64,000 nucleotides of DNA from Nageia nagi (Eukaryota; Pinophyta): NCBI GenBank assembly GCA_050084985.1, contig JBITNC010000001.1, positions 54,808,001 through 54,872,000 of the forward strand. Direction: 5' to 3'. The position numbers were made by a program, and so were the translations under genes. Positions within the stretch are counted from its first letter, which is position 1; the number at the start of each line of letters is the position of its first letter. Of the stretch, positions 37,370-50,200 are shown in pieces. The notes under the pieces are model-generated. The model had not been told where the DNA came from. It was given only the letters and a program-made list of their open reading frames with translations, and made no database searches.

Positions 37370-37711
37370 AACCAATGCTTAATGAAATTCATTTACTCCT
37401 TTCGAGTGTGGAAGTAATTATGTGAAGTTCATTTACCACTTCTTACTAATCATATCTACCTTTGACCTCCTTTTAAAGAGGTAAAGTGAGACATGTAAGA
37501 ACTCAATAAGTGAGTGTAAATTACCTTAAATGATATTCTTTAACTCCTCTTTGAGTCACATTCCTTCAACCTCCTTTTGGATTGGTAAGGTAGATAGGAA
37601 GAGTTTTAATGTGAACTAAATTTTCTTTAGATGAGATTATTTAACTCCTCATTGAATCACAATCCTTTGACCTTCTTTCAGAGTGGTAAGGAATATAGGA
37701 AGAGTTTTAAT
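37370..37711. repeat. Tandem repeat of about 100 bp in Tat leader
   Basis: Units 37511-37610 and 37611-37711 both end in ATAGGAAGAGTTTTAAT, share TTTAACTCCTC and GAGT/GAAT-CACA, and have a CCTTCAACCTCC/CCTTTGACCTTC segment in the same place. A more diverged unit precedes (about 37385-37510). Confidence 0.8.
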
Positions 37712-38214
37712 GTGAGGATAAATTTCCATCCAATCAATTAACCAATTGAATATGTTTTAATCTATCTTAACCTCGATAAATTAAGCTTATATTCATTCCA
37801 TTCTTAATGAAAGTTAATTTCTCCTTTCAAGTGTAAAATTAATTTAATGAGAGTTCATTACCAATCTTAATGAAATAAAGTGAGAAAAGACAAAATGAAC
37901 ATTCACTCTTTTCCTATTACACCCATTCTGATCACCTAGGATCACCTTTCAATGTAAAGGGGGACCATAAGTTGGTGTAATGGAAAATTTTAGGTGATTT
38001 TGTTGGTACATTCCCAAAGCAAAAAAAGATAAATAACATTCATGCAATTTATTAAAAAAAAACCAAAATAATGCATGTTACTTAAACATTTATCTACCCT
38101 TCCTATATGCAATATGAGCAGAGAAATCACATAAAAGGGGTTTATTTCTATTTTACATTTTAGTGCCTAAGTTACACTTTCAAAATTTATGAAAGTTGGA
38201 ATGCATACCCTTTA

Positions 38215-38345
38215 TCTTCAATCACTGGCATTTCATAATTTAATTCAGAATTGCTAGTAATTAGTTCTAATCACTAGCATTCTGGTCCAATCATTAGCAA
38301 TTACACAAATTCATTGGCACCTGATAATAGTCATCAGCAATTACA
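38215..38345. repeat. Cluster of CACTGGCA-like motifs in Tat leader
   Basis: AATCACTGGCATT, AATCACTAGCATT, AATCATTAGCAATT, AATTCATTGGCACC and AGTCATCAGCAATT lie 25-35 bp apart just inside the 5' LTR. Related palindromic forms occur elsewhere in both Tat copies. Confidence 0.7.
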
Positions 38346-38499
38346 TAGTCAAAAAATAGAAACCAAAAAATATAAAATAGCATGAAATTAGTAGCGATAC
38401 TACAAGATACAAGATACAAAAAATGAATAATAGAAAATACCCCTTGCACCTCATTTTTGATGTAGCTTATATGCAAGGGCCCTCCTTCTAATGCTAAAA

Positions 38500-39382
38500 T
38501 GTACTACCCAAAAAATAACCCTATCAGCAAACAAAACAAAGCATGTTATAACTAACAACAATTCTTTTATTGAATTTTGAGTAGATCTCAATAATCAATT
38601 TGTAATGACAAATCTCATATCAATTTGTGATGTATAATAGTGCCTTGTATGATAAGATCTTTTCATTTATGAAGAGAGATATAGGCTCCCTTGGGCCTCC
38701 TCTAAATGAGCATATCGATATCTACAAACCTTCAATAGTGTCTCCAAAACCTACAACAAAATGTTGATAATGATCTTTGATTGCTTAGCACTTCCTTGGC
38801 TTTCTTGTACTCAAACTAGCTATCATGCACCTATAAATCTTGCACACATGCAAACAAGAGATATATCAAACATACCAACTCACATGGTTAAAAATGTATA
38901 ACATAATAAAATTATGAAAGCATGAAAAAAATGTAATGCAATTACTCATTACAAGTGTGAATGTATTTTAGCAGAGTATCGTTACATAAAATTTGGATCC
39001 TTTTCTCCTTAGGAGAAGGTTTAATTTATAGAATTTTTGGGTGGCCAAAGTTGCTATTTTTGAGGTAAAGATAGGATAAAAAAGCCCATCTAGCCCTGTC
39101 ACAAGGTTTATTCATGTGAGGAGGATGTAGGATTAAGGATGAGTCATCCAAGATTTGCTAGCTTGTTTCCTTAGATGCCCATATTTTTCTATTTTTTCTT
39201 TAATTTTTTTATTTACAAGATCACTAGTGATTATGTATTGGATGTTGACTATTGGGTTGGATCATCAATGACTATATTGGGTCACTAGAAATTAGAAGAG
39301 TTTAACAAACTTTATTATTTGTTTAAATTTTTATTCTCTTCTTTCATTTATCAAAAGAAGGGTCATTTTCTAGGTGTCTACA
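38500..39382 (-). repeat. 5' LTR of Tat copy A
   Basis: 883 bp, + strand TGTACTACCC...GGTGTCTACA. It is homologous to 12537-13421, with many substitutions and small indels. The following bases CTTGC and the left flank CTTAT may be the decayed target duplication. Confidence 0.85.
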
Positions 39383-40480
39383 CTTGCAACTAATGTTTGC
39401 TCTAGAGGCAATCTTTGGCACCATCGATTACACCACCTAAACTATAAGAACATTCAAGTTATAAAAGATCATGAAATTGTTGAAGGTTTGCCTACAATAT
39501 CACCTACAATTGATCTTTGTAAGAAGTGCATTCTAGGTAAAATGAATCAGTAAAAGTTTCCAAAAGATAAGGCAACTAGAGCAACTCAACCTCTTTAGCT
39601 TGTGCATATAGATTTGATGGCTTCATTTCCAACTAATTCACTTTGGGGAGCATCTTATGTCTAACCTTTATTGATTACTTTAGTAGGATGACATTTGGTT
39701 AACTTATAGAAAATAAGGATCAAACCTTTGATAGGTTCAAACATTTCAAAGCCTTGATAGAAAATTAGTCTGGATTCAAAATCAATATGTTGAGATCTAA
39801 TAATGGGAGTGAGTATAATAGTAATGAATTCAATGATTTTTATACAAAGTATGGAATCAAGAGGTAGTTTACTATCCCTTACACTCCTCAACAGAATGGT
39901 GTAGCTGAAAGAAAGAATAAAACCATTCTTGAAATGGCAAGATGTATGTTGGAAGATCTTCCTAGCTTCTTATGAGGTGAAGCTATAAATACTGCAATCT
40001 ACATCTTAAATAAGTGTCCTATAAAGTAGTTGAAGGTAAAACTTTGTATGAGGCATGGATAGAAATGAAACCTAACATCTCACACTTTAGGGTCTTTGGT
40101 TGTGATGCTTATGTCTTTATTGTTCCTGAGAAAAGGAAGAAGTTGTATAAGAGATCTAAAAAGTGTATCTTTATGGGCTATGATAATAAATATAGAGGCT
40201 ATAGGCTATACCAATCTTCCTCCCATGTAGTCAGGGATGTAAAGTTCAATGAACTACCTAAAGAGTTTGCTTCTTATGAGAACCTTTATGAGGGTGATGA
40301 TTCTTTTGTTGCACCTAACTGGTTGAATGTCAATGTAGATTTATTACTTAAAGAACAAAAATCTCCAACACAAAGGATAACAAGGAGTATTACCATTAAT
40401 AAATCCTTATTTTCTAAAATTAATAGCAATAATGAGCTCTCATCCTATAAATAAGCTTCAAAGCATGAGTGCTAGATGAA
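39383..40480 (+). pseudogene. copia-1 GAG-pre-integrase and integrase, broken
   Basis: The + strand resumes copia-1 with LATNVCSRGNLWHHRLHHLN (GAG-pre-integrase), a CKKCILGK zinc finger part, and HIDLMASFP (first Asp, about 39610). LRSNNGSEYNSNEF (about 39790) has Asn where the second catalytic Asp belongs. [21 protein letters not shown] (about 39885) keeps the Glu. The open part at 40014-40454 carries the copia integrase tail: HFRVFGCDAYVF, KKCIFMGYDNKYRGYRLY and VVRDVKFNE. Stops occur at several places (for example about 39662 and 39975). Confidence 0.85.
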
Positions 40481-40499
40481 TGCAATGAATGTGGAGTAT

Positions 40500-41960
40500 G
40501 AGGCTCTAATAAAGAATTAAAATTGGGATTTGGTTCTTTATCCTAATGAATGCAATGTGTTTGGTAATAAATGGATTTTTATGATCAAATACAATTCAGT
40601 TGGAGAGATTGAGAAATACAAATCAAGGTTAGTACATAAGGGTTTTTCTCAAAACTATGGAGTTGATTATGAGGAAACCTTTGCTCCAATGGCAAATATG
40701 CCTATTGTTAGGGTAATCCTTGCTCTTTCAAAAACTTAAGGATGGAAAGTTTTATAACTTGATATCAAGAGTGCTTTTTTCAATGGTGAATTAGATGTGG
40801 AAATCTACATGAACCAACTAGAAGGGTTTGTTGTGGAAAGTAAAGAATATTTTATGTGTAAGTTAAAAAAGTCTTTGTATGGACTTAAGCAAGATCTTAG
40901 GGCTTGATGCAAAAATATTTTAGGATACTTTGAAAATGTTTGGTTTTCTAAATACTTATTTGATACAGATCTTTATGTGCTCAACTAAGGATAAGACTTG
41001 ATCTTGATTCTTCTCTATGTAGATGATCTGTTGATTACAGGGAATAATATAGTCCTCATACAAGATTGCATATCCAAAATTAAGGCAACTTTTGAAATGA
41101 TTGATCTTGGTCTACACTACTACATTGGTATGCAAGTGTACTAATACAAGGATTATACTTACCTTAGTCAATCCAAGTATATCTTAGATATCTTACAAAA
41201 GTTTGGAATGGAGGAGAGCAAGCATGTTGCAATCTTAGCCTCTCTTAGAATCACTTTATCTCTGAGTTTCAACTCTCAGTTGGTATATGCTATGGCTTAC
41301 AAGAAACTAATTAGTAGTATTCTTTATTTGACTATCTCTGGCCAAATATTTCCTTTACTATCAATTTGATGGCTCACATGCAAAATTCGTATGTTGAGCA
41401 CTTCAATGTTGTTAAGCAAATTTTGAGGTATGTTTTGGGCACTAAGGATATTGCTCTTAAGTATGACAAGTTTTCTTGATTTTTTCTCTCAATATTCTTA
41501 GATTCTAAGTATAGGAGAGATGGATATGATAAAAATTCAACCTCTTATTATGTGTTTAGCATTGGTTCAGGTGCTATCTCTTGGGCATCCAAGAAGTAAC
41601 CTACTTCTACTCTCTCCACCACTAAGGTTGAATATCATGCAATGTTAGTTGCAACCCAAGAATCCATTTGGTTGGGGCATATTTTTAAATAAATAGGGTA
41701 TGATCAAGTTCATACATCTCAAATTTCTTCAAATAATCAATCAACTATTACTTTGGAAAATAATCATATTTTCCATTAGAGAACAAAATATGTAGAAATC
41801 CAAGCCCATTTCATTAGAGAGAAGGTTTTGGATGGTCTTCTACACTTGCAATATTTTCCATTAGTCCTAAAGTCTACTAATTTGTTCACCAAGCCCCTTA
41901 TTTAAGCTCAGTTATATAAGCTTAGAAAGTCTATTGGGTTGATGAAGTTTCCCTCCTAAA
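40500..41960 (+). pseudogene. copia-1 reverse transcriptase and RNase H, broken
   Basis: The reverse transcriptase opens with NKWIFMIKYNSVGEIEKYKS and VDYEETFAPMANMPIVRVIL (40530-40739). It continues with LDIKSAFFNGELDVEIYM and KSLYGLKQ. The catalytic YVDD is intact at about 41016-41027 (LYVDDLLITG). RNase H follows: LDSKYRRDGYDKNSTSYYVF, GAISWASKK, and then TLSTTKVEYHAMLVATQESIW (about 41490-41690). A frayed LFTKPL end is seen at about 41885. At least ten stops or frame changes are visible. Confidence 0.85.
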
Positions 41961-42973
41961 GGAAGTAAATGTTGACTTCTTGTTGAATCCATTGTAATTT
42001 CTTCCTTCTTAATAAAGTTGTTGAACTTTTTTTTTATATAATTTGTTTATACATTCCTTTATTTGGTGACTATAAGTATGGGCTTGGCATCTTAGTGATG
42101 AATTATAGTGTACCACAAATTCAAGCACATTATATCAGGGAGAAAGTTCTTCATACAACAACTATAGCTCTATTCATTTGACTTTGTCTCTCCTGATTTA
42201 TTCACTAGCCATTTTAGAAATTTTATTGTGCACACTTTGAAAGTTTCTTATGGTAGTGAAGTTGTCCTTAAGGGAGAGTAAAGTTTGAATTATTTATTAA
42301 ATTCATCCCTAGGAGGTTCTTTTTTTTTGTATAGTGTTGATTTAAATGTACACCTTCATTGTTAGTTCACTTTGTGTGAGGAACTCATGGTACATTTTAT
42401 TTTGTTATCACTATGTGAGGAATCAGTATGTGTTTGTTGGAACTATTTGATTATCCATAGGTGATTTATTATATATACATATGCTCTTTTTGTTATTGAT
42501 CAACACATATTTCTATATACAACATATGACTATAGGTATTGGCTTGTCATCTTTGTGATGACTTATAGTGCATCATTGATCAGTTTATGGATGGTATTTC
42601 TTAGTTCATTTATCTTATGATTGATATGAATGTTATATGATGCATCTAATTGATCTTGTTTATGAGCTATTTGTAGGTTTCAAGTTTCATCTTGAGAATG
42701 CATGTTACTTCTTAAGTGGGCAAGCTCATGGAGGCTCACATGTTAACTTAGTGTTGATCAACTACACTTACAGTGAAACTAGTTGTGGTTAATGATTGTA
42801 TTGTAAACCATTTAGTCAAATGGTATTGTAATGAGTTCCAAACTAAGATCTTGCTTATTTCTCAATTATGTAAAAGTTCTCATCTTTGTTTGTATCTCTT
42901 TGAAGGAGAACTCTCTCTTACTCTATCTTTCTTCTTCTCTATACGCTCTATCCCAATATTAAATTAAGAGGAG
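41961..42973 (+). other. 3' tail of copia-1 before the LTR
   Basis: A noncoding tail containing two copies of a segment with TATAAGTATGGGCTTGGCATCTT (41981-42110) and TATAGGTATTGGCTTGTCATCTT (42530 region), also seen in the copia-2 tail near 16980. It ends in AAATTAAGAGGAG, the purine tract before the LTR. Confidence 0.65.
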
Positions 42974-43422
42974 TGTTAGAAATTGTAATGTAATATTGTA
43001 TAATATTTCTCCTTAATGTAAATTCACTTAATACTTAAAGTATCTTTAGATACCTTAAATTATTAAGGGAATCAAAATAGAAGAGGATTAAAAATAGGTA
43101 TGAGATTAAAAATAGGAAATGGATTAAATATAGAGTGGATTTCTTCTTATAAAAATAGAAGAACCCTCCCCTCTCAGTTACACACAATTGTAATGCAAGC
43201 TTTGCTATAGGTTTAGAGTTTGAGAGAGAGAGAGAGAGAGGAGAGATTTTGTAAGAGAGGTCCTTGAGAATAAAAAGATCTTAGTTAGTGACACTACTCC
43301 CAAGGAGGGAGGAACCATTTTATATCTTGTGTTATTTTTGAGATTGGCTTGAGTTATTATGATATAGTGTTGGTGTTGAAAGTTCCTTTAGAAGTTAATT
43401 CAAAAAAGGGTTAATTTCTTCA
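42974..43422 (+). repeat. 3' LTR of copia-1
   Basis: 449 bp, TGTTAGAAATTG...TTTCTTCA, homologous to 8492-8932. It has an expanded (GA)n run near 43222-43241 and a 30-bp insertion-like duplication around AAAATAGG. Confidence 0.85.
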
Positions 43423-44890
43423 ATTATTTATTGATAATAACATGTAACATAATGTTAATATAGATCATAATGTCTTAATGGTTATATGACAACTAGTTTG
43501 GATCCAAAAAGGATGTCAAATTAGGTATCACCATATATACCTTTTAAAATTTCATTATCATATGTAATGTACACAAAATGGAGTTAACAAGATTATATTT
43601 TATATTATTATTTTTTGTTAATAATAATAATAATAATAAAAGGAATGATCCATTACCTAATGTGTTTAATGATATACATTTTAACAATTGTTTAATCATT
43701 TCATTGCTTACATTTAAAATAATGGGGAATTTGACCTCACTATATGAGTGATATATAACTTTTTTCTACTTAATGTAAATACATAATATGATAATCTAAC
43801 ATGAAGAAAACTAGGAAAATGCTTATAGATATTCTTTAATTGATGAATGAATTTCTAACTAAAAAATAATTACACAAGTAATTGAAGGTTCCAAGGTCAT
43901 AAAAGATTTTACCATAATGATGAAGATCTCACTATAATGTGAAAATCCTTTACCATAATAAAAATCAAGATTTATAAACTTGTACATAAAATAAGTAGTA
44001 GACATTCCTATACAAATCTTATACCATAATTTTATTTAACACATGGGAAAAAGAGCCCAAATCTACAAGCTAACATCTATAATAGGTAAGTAGATTCATT
44101 AGTATTTGTAAAGCCTATACAATTATTTTTTTTAATACATAATAAAGATTATACAAATTTGTGTCTAAACCAAGCAAATAATTAACTATTATAATTTTCA
44201 TTTTTTATATCAGAGTATTGTTTATTCTACCATTCATTATTTATTTATGTTTGATATTTATTTATTTAATATTTTATTCTTTATAAAAGAATTCTAGCAT
44301 CATACTCCTCTTTTTATATAAATTTAACTTAATTTTAAAATTAAATTAATTTGATATAAAATAATAGTTACAATTAAATTCTATGAAAATCTTTCAATAT
44401 TTATCCTTTAACATAAAACAAATAATACTTAGGATTCAAATATTCATAGTAAAAATGAAAATCACTCGTGACCTTATGTAAATTGGTATTTTAATTATAA
44501 TAAAAATTAACTACATTAAAATGTCTCAATACACACAAGTACAAAGTCCAATCAAGACAAAATTCATAAACAAGCATCTACTTAGAAAATTATAAAGAGA
44601 CTAATTAATTGAAAGAAAAAAAACCACCCAAGATTCACATAGCAAAATATTTAATTTGAAAATTTTGTACTAACATATTTACATAATTGAGTTATGAAAT
44701 TATTAGAGTAGTAATATTAAGTGTGATTATGGTGAAGTGTTGTGGTGTTAAGTGTGATTATGGTGAAGTGTTGTGGTGTTAAGTGTGATTATGGTGAGAT
44801 GTTGTAGTAGTGTTAAATGTAACTGTAGTGAGATGTATTGTAATTAAAAATGATATTATTACAAATACATAAAAGAGGTAATGAGCCAAG
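43423..44890. other. AT-rich DNA without recognised genes
   Basis: No coding sequence or element is recognised. It has an (AAT)n tract at about 43618-43640 and a minisatellite at 44716-44845. Confidence 0.5.
44716..44845. repeat. 31-bp minisatellite
   Basis: TTAAGTGTGATTATGGTGAA begins at 44717, 44748 and 44779. The first two units are identical, the third is slightly changed, and a fourth is diverged (TTAAATGTAACTGTAGTGAG). The strand is G/T-rich with no C in the core, which sets it apart from its surroundings. Confidence 0.9.
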
Positions 44891-46645
44891 TAACTTTTTC
44901 AAACATGAAGAATCAATTATTTATGCAATTCAATCCTTATCAATGGATCTCTTACATACTACTTTAGAATTTGTAGATGGCTAAGGCAAGAGGACCCTTT
45001 ATCCCCTTACCTATTTATCATTTTTGTAGAAGATTTGGGAGAAATCTAGGTTAAGTATTACTTCAAAGAAAATATCTAAAATACAACTAGCCACCTCTCT
45101 TGATCCAGTTTCACACTAGAAGTTTATAGATGATACAATTGTAATCTTAAGTTATTTGGTAGGGTAATCTCAAATAATTAAGAATATACTGAGAACCTAT
45201 GAGATGGTTGCATGTCAAAAGGTAAATTTTTCAAAGAACAAGGTTTAATTTATGAATACTCAGGCCAAGACTAAAGGAAAGATTGTTATAATATTTAGGT
45301 GTGAGCTAACAAAGCTCCTTTCTTCCTATTTAGGAATGCCTTTTTTCAGAGGAAAAATAAAGAAAGAGATTTGGAATCCAATTATGAATGAATTAAATAA
45401 AAAAACTACTTAAAAAGGAACTCTCTTATCTTAAGAAGTTAAAGCACAATTGGTTAAAGTTATTATTCAAATCATACCTATTTACTTTACATTTGTTTTT
45501 AATATGCCTTCAAGTATTTGTCAAAAAGAGAAAATATACAAAGAAATTTCTTATGGATAGGATCAAAGAATAAAAGGAAGATTCTATTGGTTTCTTGGGA
45601 AAAAAGTTTCTTTTATTGAATACAAGTGGTTTGGGCCTCAAGAGAGTGAGACTTATGAATCTTTCCCTTTTAGCTAAATATGGGTGGAAATTATTGCACA
45701 AAATAATGAGGTTCATTGGTAAAATTATTAAAGCAAAATACCTTGGGAAGGAAAAAACTCTTAGAAGATGGAGAATACAATCAAAGGGTCATGCTTTTCA
45801 AATAATTTGCAACACACTAAAGACTTGTTGAAGAAGGGTCAAATATGGAAACTTGGTAATGGGGAAGAAGATTGACTTTTGGAGAGGTAATTAGATAAAA
45901 ATCATCCCTTGATTAATGAGCATCCTTTGGAATCTTTAGAACTAATAGTCACACAACACTTTGGGCCTCAAGTTACAAACTTCCTCAAAAACATGAATGG
46001 AATGAATCCATGGAAAGATTTATCAATTCCTAATTTGAATAATAATTTTTCAAGAGAGTGGCAAGGATTATGCTTGGAATTGTGTTTTTGTTCCTAACAA
46101 GAGGAAATGTGGAGGATTTAAGGATTTGGAAGGGGAAAATTAAAAAAGCATTTTCTTAGTTAAACAACCTAGTCATTAGTGGAACTAAACCTTCCAAGCT
46201 AGCTCTCAATCTCTCAAGTTTGATTTAAATTTCTAATCCATAAAATTAAATTCTTTTTTGTTTGGTTGTGTAGAAGAAGATCCTTATTATTTCCAACCTC
46301 CATAAAAGAGGATTTCAAATCGCAATTCGATGCTCTACTTATTTGAAAATGGTTGGGAAGATGTTACACATTTGTTTATGGAATGTCCCTTCCCTCAATA
46401 TGTTTTCCCATAATGTATCAAATTTTTTGTAATATCAAGGGTAATGCCAAATACAATAGCATACTTGTGTATCCATTGGTCCCCTTAAGACTTAAGAAGC
46501 TATGGAAGCTCATTCTTCCTCATTTTATGTTGGCATATTTGGAAGGAAAGAAATAATCAAGCTTTCAAAGAGGAATTCAAAGTTTTTTTAACAAATTGAA
46601 AAATACTATTCTTTATAACTTAACCCCACACACACACACAACAAC

Positions 46646-46677
<32 letters not shown>

Positions 46678-47230
46678 GAATTTTCTAGTTGAGGAGAAGA
46701 TAGTGAATAATGTTGGACTCACCAATATACTCTTTGTTGAGAAACTAAATCCCATAAACTTGGTCCAATAATCCTCCCCCCAAAGAGAATGTTGGAACTT
46801 TAATTTTGATGGTGCCTCTAAAGGGAACCTTATGAGTTTTAGGAGAAAGAGGGGTAGTTAGAAATTAGGTAGGAGAAGTGGTTCTCACCTTTGTGAAATC
46901 CCTGGCTATCCAAACAAGCCATTATGTTGAGACCCAAACTCTTTTCAAATGATTATCTATTTTGGAAGGATTAAAAGCTAATAAAATCATTCCTAAAGGG
47001 AACTCCTTGAATTTGAAAATATTTTGAAGGGTTCTTAGGAATCAAACTATAATATAAAGGATATGATAGAAGAGGCTGAACTATGTTGGGTTATGGAAAA
47101 AAGTTAGAATCCAACATTTTTTTAGAGAAGGTAATAAACATAAATATTCTAGCTAACAATGTTGTAAATTGAAAATCATGATTATTTGGATAAAAATATT
47201 TCCCCAAAATTTGGTGGGGATGGTTTTGGG
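44890..47230 (+). pseudogene. LINE (L1-type non-LTR) remnant: RT, zinc-finger region and RNase H
   Basis: The + strand holds a decayed LINE ORF2: an RGPFIPLPIYHF/DPLSPYLFIIF text near 44990, a degenerate active site YRXYN (expected F/Y-x-DD) near 45130, SKGKFFKEQ (FSKNK block) near 45220, and SYLGMPFF-like text near 45330. IKE*KEDSIGFLGKKVSF (about 45560) corresponds to the KRKIALVSWEK block, followed by a GLGLKRVRLMNLSLLAKYGW segment at 45620-45690. A WKLGNGE segment, a zf-RVT part with WEDVTHLFMECPFP (46340-46400) and an RNase H start WNFNFDGASKGN (46791) complete it. Plant L1 elements have this order. The 5' half (ORF1, endonuclease) is not seen, as expected for a 5'-truncated copy. Confidence 0.8.
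46625..46677. repeat. (CA)n(AT)n compound microsatellite
   Basis: CACACACACACAACAACACAAC followed at once by about 27 bp of AT repeats. It lies inside the LINE between the zf-RVT and RNase H parts. Confidence 0.9.
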
Positions 47231-50200
47231 TGAATTATTTTTTATACATAGACCTTATGTGTGGAAACTAGGCAATAGTGGAGGTAGGATGTAGCTTATA
47301 CCTTGGGAGAGAGAGGTGAACCACAAGGGTGCATTGAGAAAACAAAGAAACTTGCATGGGAATCAAACTAGACATGTCATATAGATTATGTTGATCATCT
47401 ACTTGCACTTTTGGAATTGGAGAAGAAACTTCATGGCATACTTTCTTTGATTACAAGGAGTGGGAAGGATTAATGGGATATTAGATGAAGAGCCTAGATT
47501 GGGTGGATTAAGTTGAGGTGATGAAAATGACATGCATGCAAGGTAATAAATTCACATATGTTGGCTCTTGTAGTATTTTATGTTATTGGGCTTATTAATA
47601 TGATCCAACACAAAACTTCACAAATCCTAACTCAAAGAGATACCCTCTCATAGCACTTAAATCTTCAATGCAACTTGCGAAGTAGAGGCATTCGTTGGTG
47701 TTGATACTTGAAATCCAACTCTCTCCTATGATTCATAGGCCTAAATATTGAGTAGCTATTTCCCTCTTAATTTTAGATAAGATCTCTAATCTTTCTACCA
47801 AAGATACCAAGAAATGGATCAGGAAGGAAATTTACTTGATTACATGAAAATAATATAGATTGAGTCAAAAAAATACTTTTGTCAAAACTCCTACATTATC
47901 TTCATGTTTAAATGAAACTAGATAATAGTGTTATTGTCATTCTTGATAACATCAAGCTACACATATATCATAGTTTTTATTTTCCCCTTGGCCATATAAG
48001 GGTTTGCTCACATTAGCTCCATATTGATACATACTACCATATCCTTACAGATCAATGCATATGTAAATTTTATAGCATGGAACTAGAGATAAAAGAGCAT
48101 TCATATTCGTTTGTCCCATCTAATATGAAATTTGAGGTTTGTTCCATTGCATATTCAAAGGTGCCCACACTTTGAAATCATGTATGAATTACTACGAAGA
48201 ACAAAAATGTGTTTCCCTTTATATCAAAGAAGTCACTTCTCTTAGATAGAAAGTGATTACTAATATATCTTGTAGCATGTCAAGTTCGTAACTTATCACA
48301 TCATATTTTCAACAACAAGAAGACATGAATCAGAAGCATCATATGAACATTGAATATTCAAGAAGGATCAGCTATGAGTGTATTATGGATCTTCTTCCTG
48401 ATCTCAAATGATGATGGAGCCTCTTTATTGAGATATATGTTCCTTCCTACCTCATTTAAAATTATTGTATTTTGACTCTATTTTCTGTATACTTCACTCT
48501 TACACATAGGAGTTACACTAGGGCTCTCATGCTCTTATCATATGTATCTTTTCTATAATCCTATTGATAACTTCTAGTCACTTGCGAAAATTAATATCAA
48601 ATTTCAAATATGGAGGTGGCATCTTCGTGTTATTTTCCTATGTTATTGAGTCTATTGAGTAAAATGGTGGATTTATCCTATTATATTGAGCTTGTATCTC
48701 TTAATGTTGATGAAAAAACTAAGGAAACTCTAATGAAGTCAATTTGATGCTCTTCCTAGATATTTTTCAAAAGGCAAATGAAAACCTTGCCTTCTAGTTG
48801 GCTCATTTATGAAGGGTAAATTTGAAGTTGGCAATATCTCCTTTAAAATAAGAGCTCCTCTCTATAGTAATGGGGTCCCCTATGAAAGATGATAAAATTA
48901 TTAAGGAAATCACTCCCTTTCCATTGAGTTATAGGTGTTTAAAGATAAGAATGATAATTTACAAAGAATGCAAGGCAAAATTAACAAAGAATCACTGTCA
49001 ATGGAGTAAAAGATCTTAGTCACAATGGTGATGCAATATATCATCTTAGACAACCAAGTGTCAATTCTTTCTAAGCTTTCACTTGGCATTTTTGAATGTA
49101 TTCAAGATGGGAACAAGGTTAACATCCTTTTCTATATGTTCCACTATCTACAAAAATCAATCTTGGAGCTCAAGGATAGGAAATTAGTTGGTCCACACCA
49201 CCAAGGTTTGTTGTGCATTTTGTTCAACCATGAGGCTTCGACTAGGCCCAAACCTAATCCTTCTCTTGGGTTGGACTATGATGATTCGGATGAGAAGTCA
49301 AGGTGGTCAAAGAAGAGAAGCATGAGCTGAAGATGATGAAGAATTCATTAACTCAATGGAGGATAACTTGGCCTAGGAGGAAATTTGGGGAAAGAGTCAC
49401 CCTCAGTGAGGAAGAATATTATGCCTAGATAATTGCAATGAATCCAAAATATTATTATCAAGGAGGGTAAGAATTAGATGGAGGTATCGAAGGATTCAAA
49501 TCTAATACCCCTCCCCCTCTTCAAAAAAAAAAAAAGAAATTATATCATTCAAAGGGAGAATATTCTTGGTTGAAGACCTTGAAGTTGGTTTTAGGAACCC
49601 CAATAAAGGATCCACCCAAGGGTAGGGAGGAATGGGTAGATTTTCTTCATGCATGGGTAAAGGAAATACAAGCTTCCTTCTTCTACATTGAGCATACAAT
49701 GGATGAGCTTGAGGATTACCTTAGGATAGGCAAGGAGACTACTCAAGAGAGCCCATCTCTTAGAAGCAAACAAGTGGAAGGGAAGGGCAAGGTCACCTCC
49801 TAAGATTTTTTTTTGCATGTCCTTCTAAAATCACTATTTCTATTATCTATAAAAAAAATTAATTATTAATGCAATGATATTCAATGATTCTATGATATTA
49901 TTATTCAATTGTGAACTTTGTTTTTTGGATATCTTGTAAAGTGTTGACTATAATCATTATGTTTGCATTGGAAAGAAGCTATTATTCATTTTCTCAAATA
50001 ATATTGCATTCAACTTATGGTCATTAGTGACATTTTATATTTCTTCCACTCATACAAGATAGTAAAATTTAGAAGCAAGAAGTGGTTAATTCTTCTTGAC
50101 TATAAAGTCCAACACAAGTCACATTAAGTTCATTAGGTACAAATACTTCCTCATCAATGTTAGCATCTTCAACTTTCTCCCTCTTAGACAAGATAGGAAG

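Larger units (their letters stand above)
35561..38499 (-). other. 5' leader of Tat copy A
   Basis: About 2.9 kb between 5' LTR and gag. It contains the tandem repeat at 37370-37711 and the motif cluster at 38215-38345. The bases next to the 5' LTR (minus strand TTTTAGCATTAGAAGGAGGG) do not match the initiator-Met primer used by the copia elements, so the primer tRNA is different and I did not identify it. Confidence 0.55.
12537..39382 (-). mobile_element. Tat-lineage Ty3/gypsy element, copy A, nested in copia-1
   Basis: This minus-strand element of 26.8 kb (about 19 kb without the copia-2 insertion) has LTRs of 885 bp (12537-13421) and 883 bp (38500-39382). On the minus strand the order is leader, gag, (protease region), reverse transcriptase with RNase H, a second archaeal-type RNase H, integrase, an extra sense ORF, an antisense PMD ORF and a polypurine tract. 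Reverse transcriptase before integrase defines Ty3/gypsy. The second RNase H plus the antisense ORF points to Tat. It interrupts copia-1 exactly between protease and GAG-pre-integrase. The 5-bp flanks CTTAT and CTTGC agree at three of five positions, consistent with a decayed target duplication. Confidence 0.85.
8492..43422 (+). mobile_element. Ty1/copia LTR retrotransposon copia-1, split by a nested Tat element
   Basis: Two related LTRs (8492-8932 and 42974-43422) bound a copia element in the order leader, gag, protease, [insertion 12537-39382], GAG-pre-integrase, integrase, reverse transcriptase, RNase H and 3' tail. With the insertion removed, the element would be about 8.1 kb. Integrase before reverse transcriptase defines Ty1/copia. 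The primer site matches initiator-Met tRNA. All coding parts carry stops and frameshifts. The 5-bp flanks (AGTCT left, ATTAT right) are not a clear duplication, either through decay or through an edge that I placed wrongly. Confidence 0.85.
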
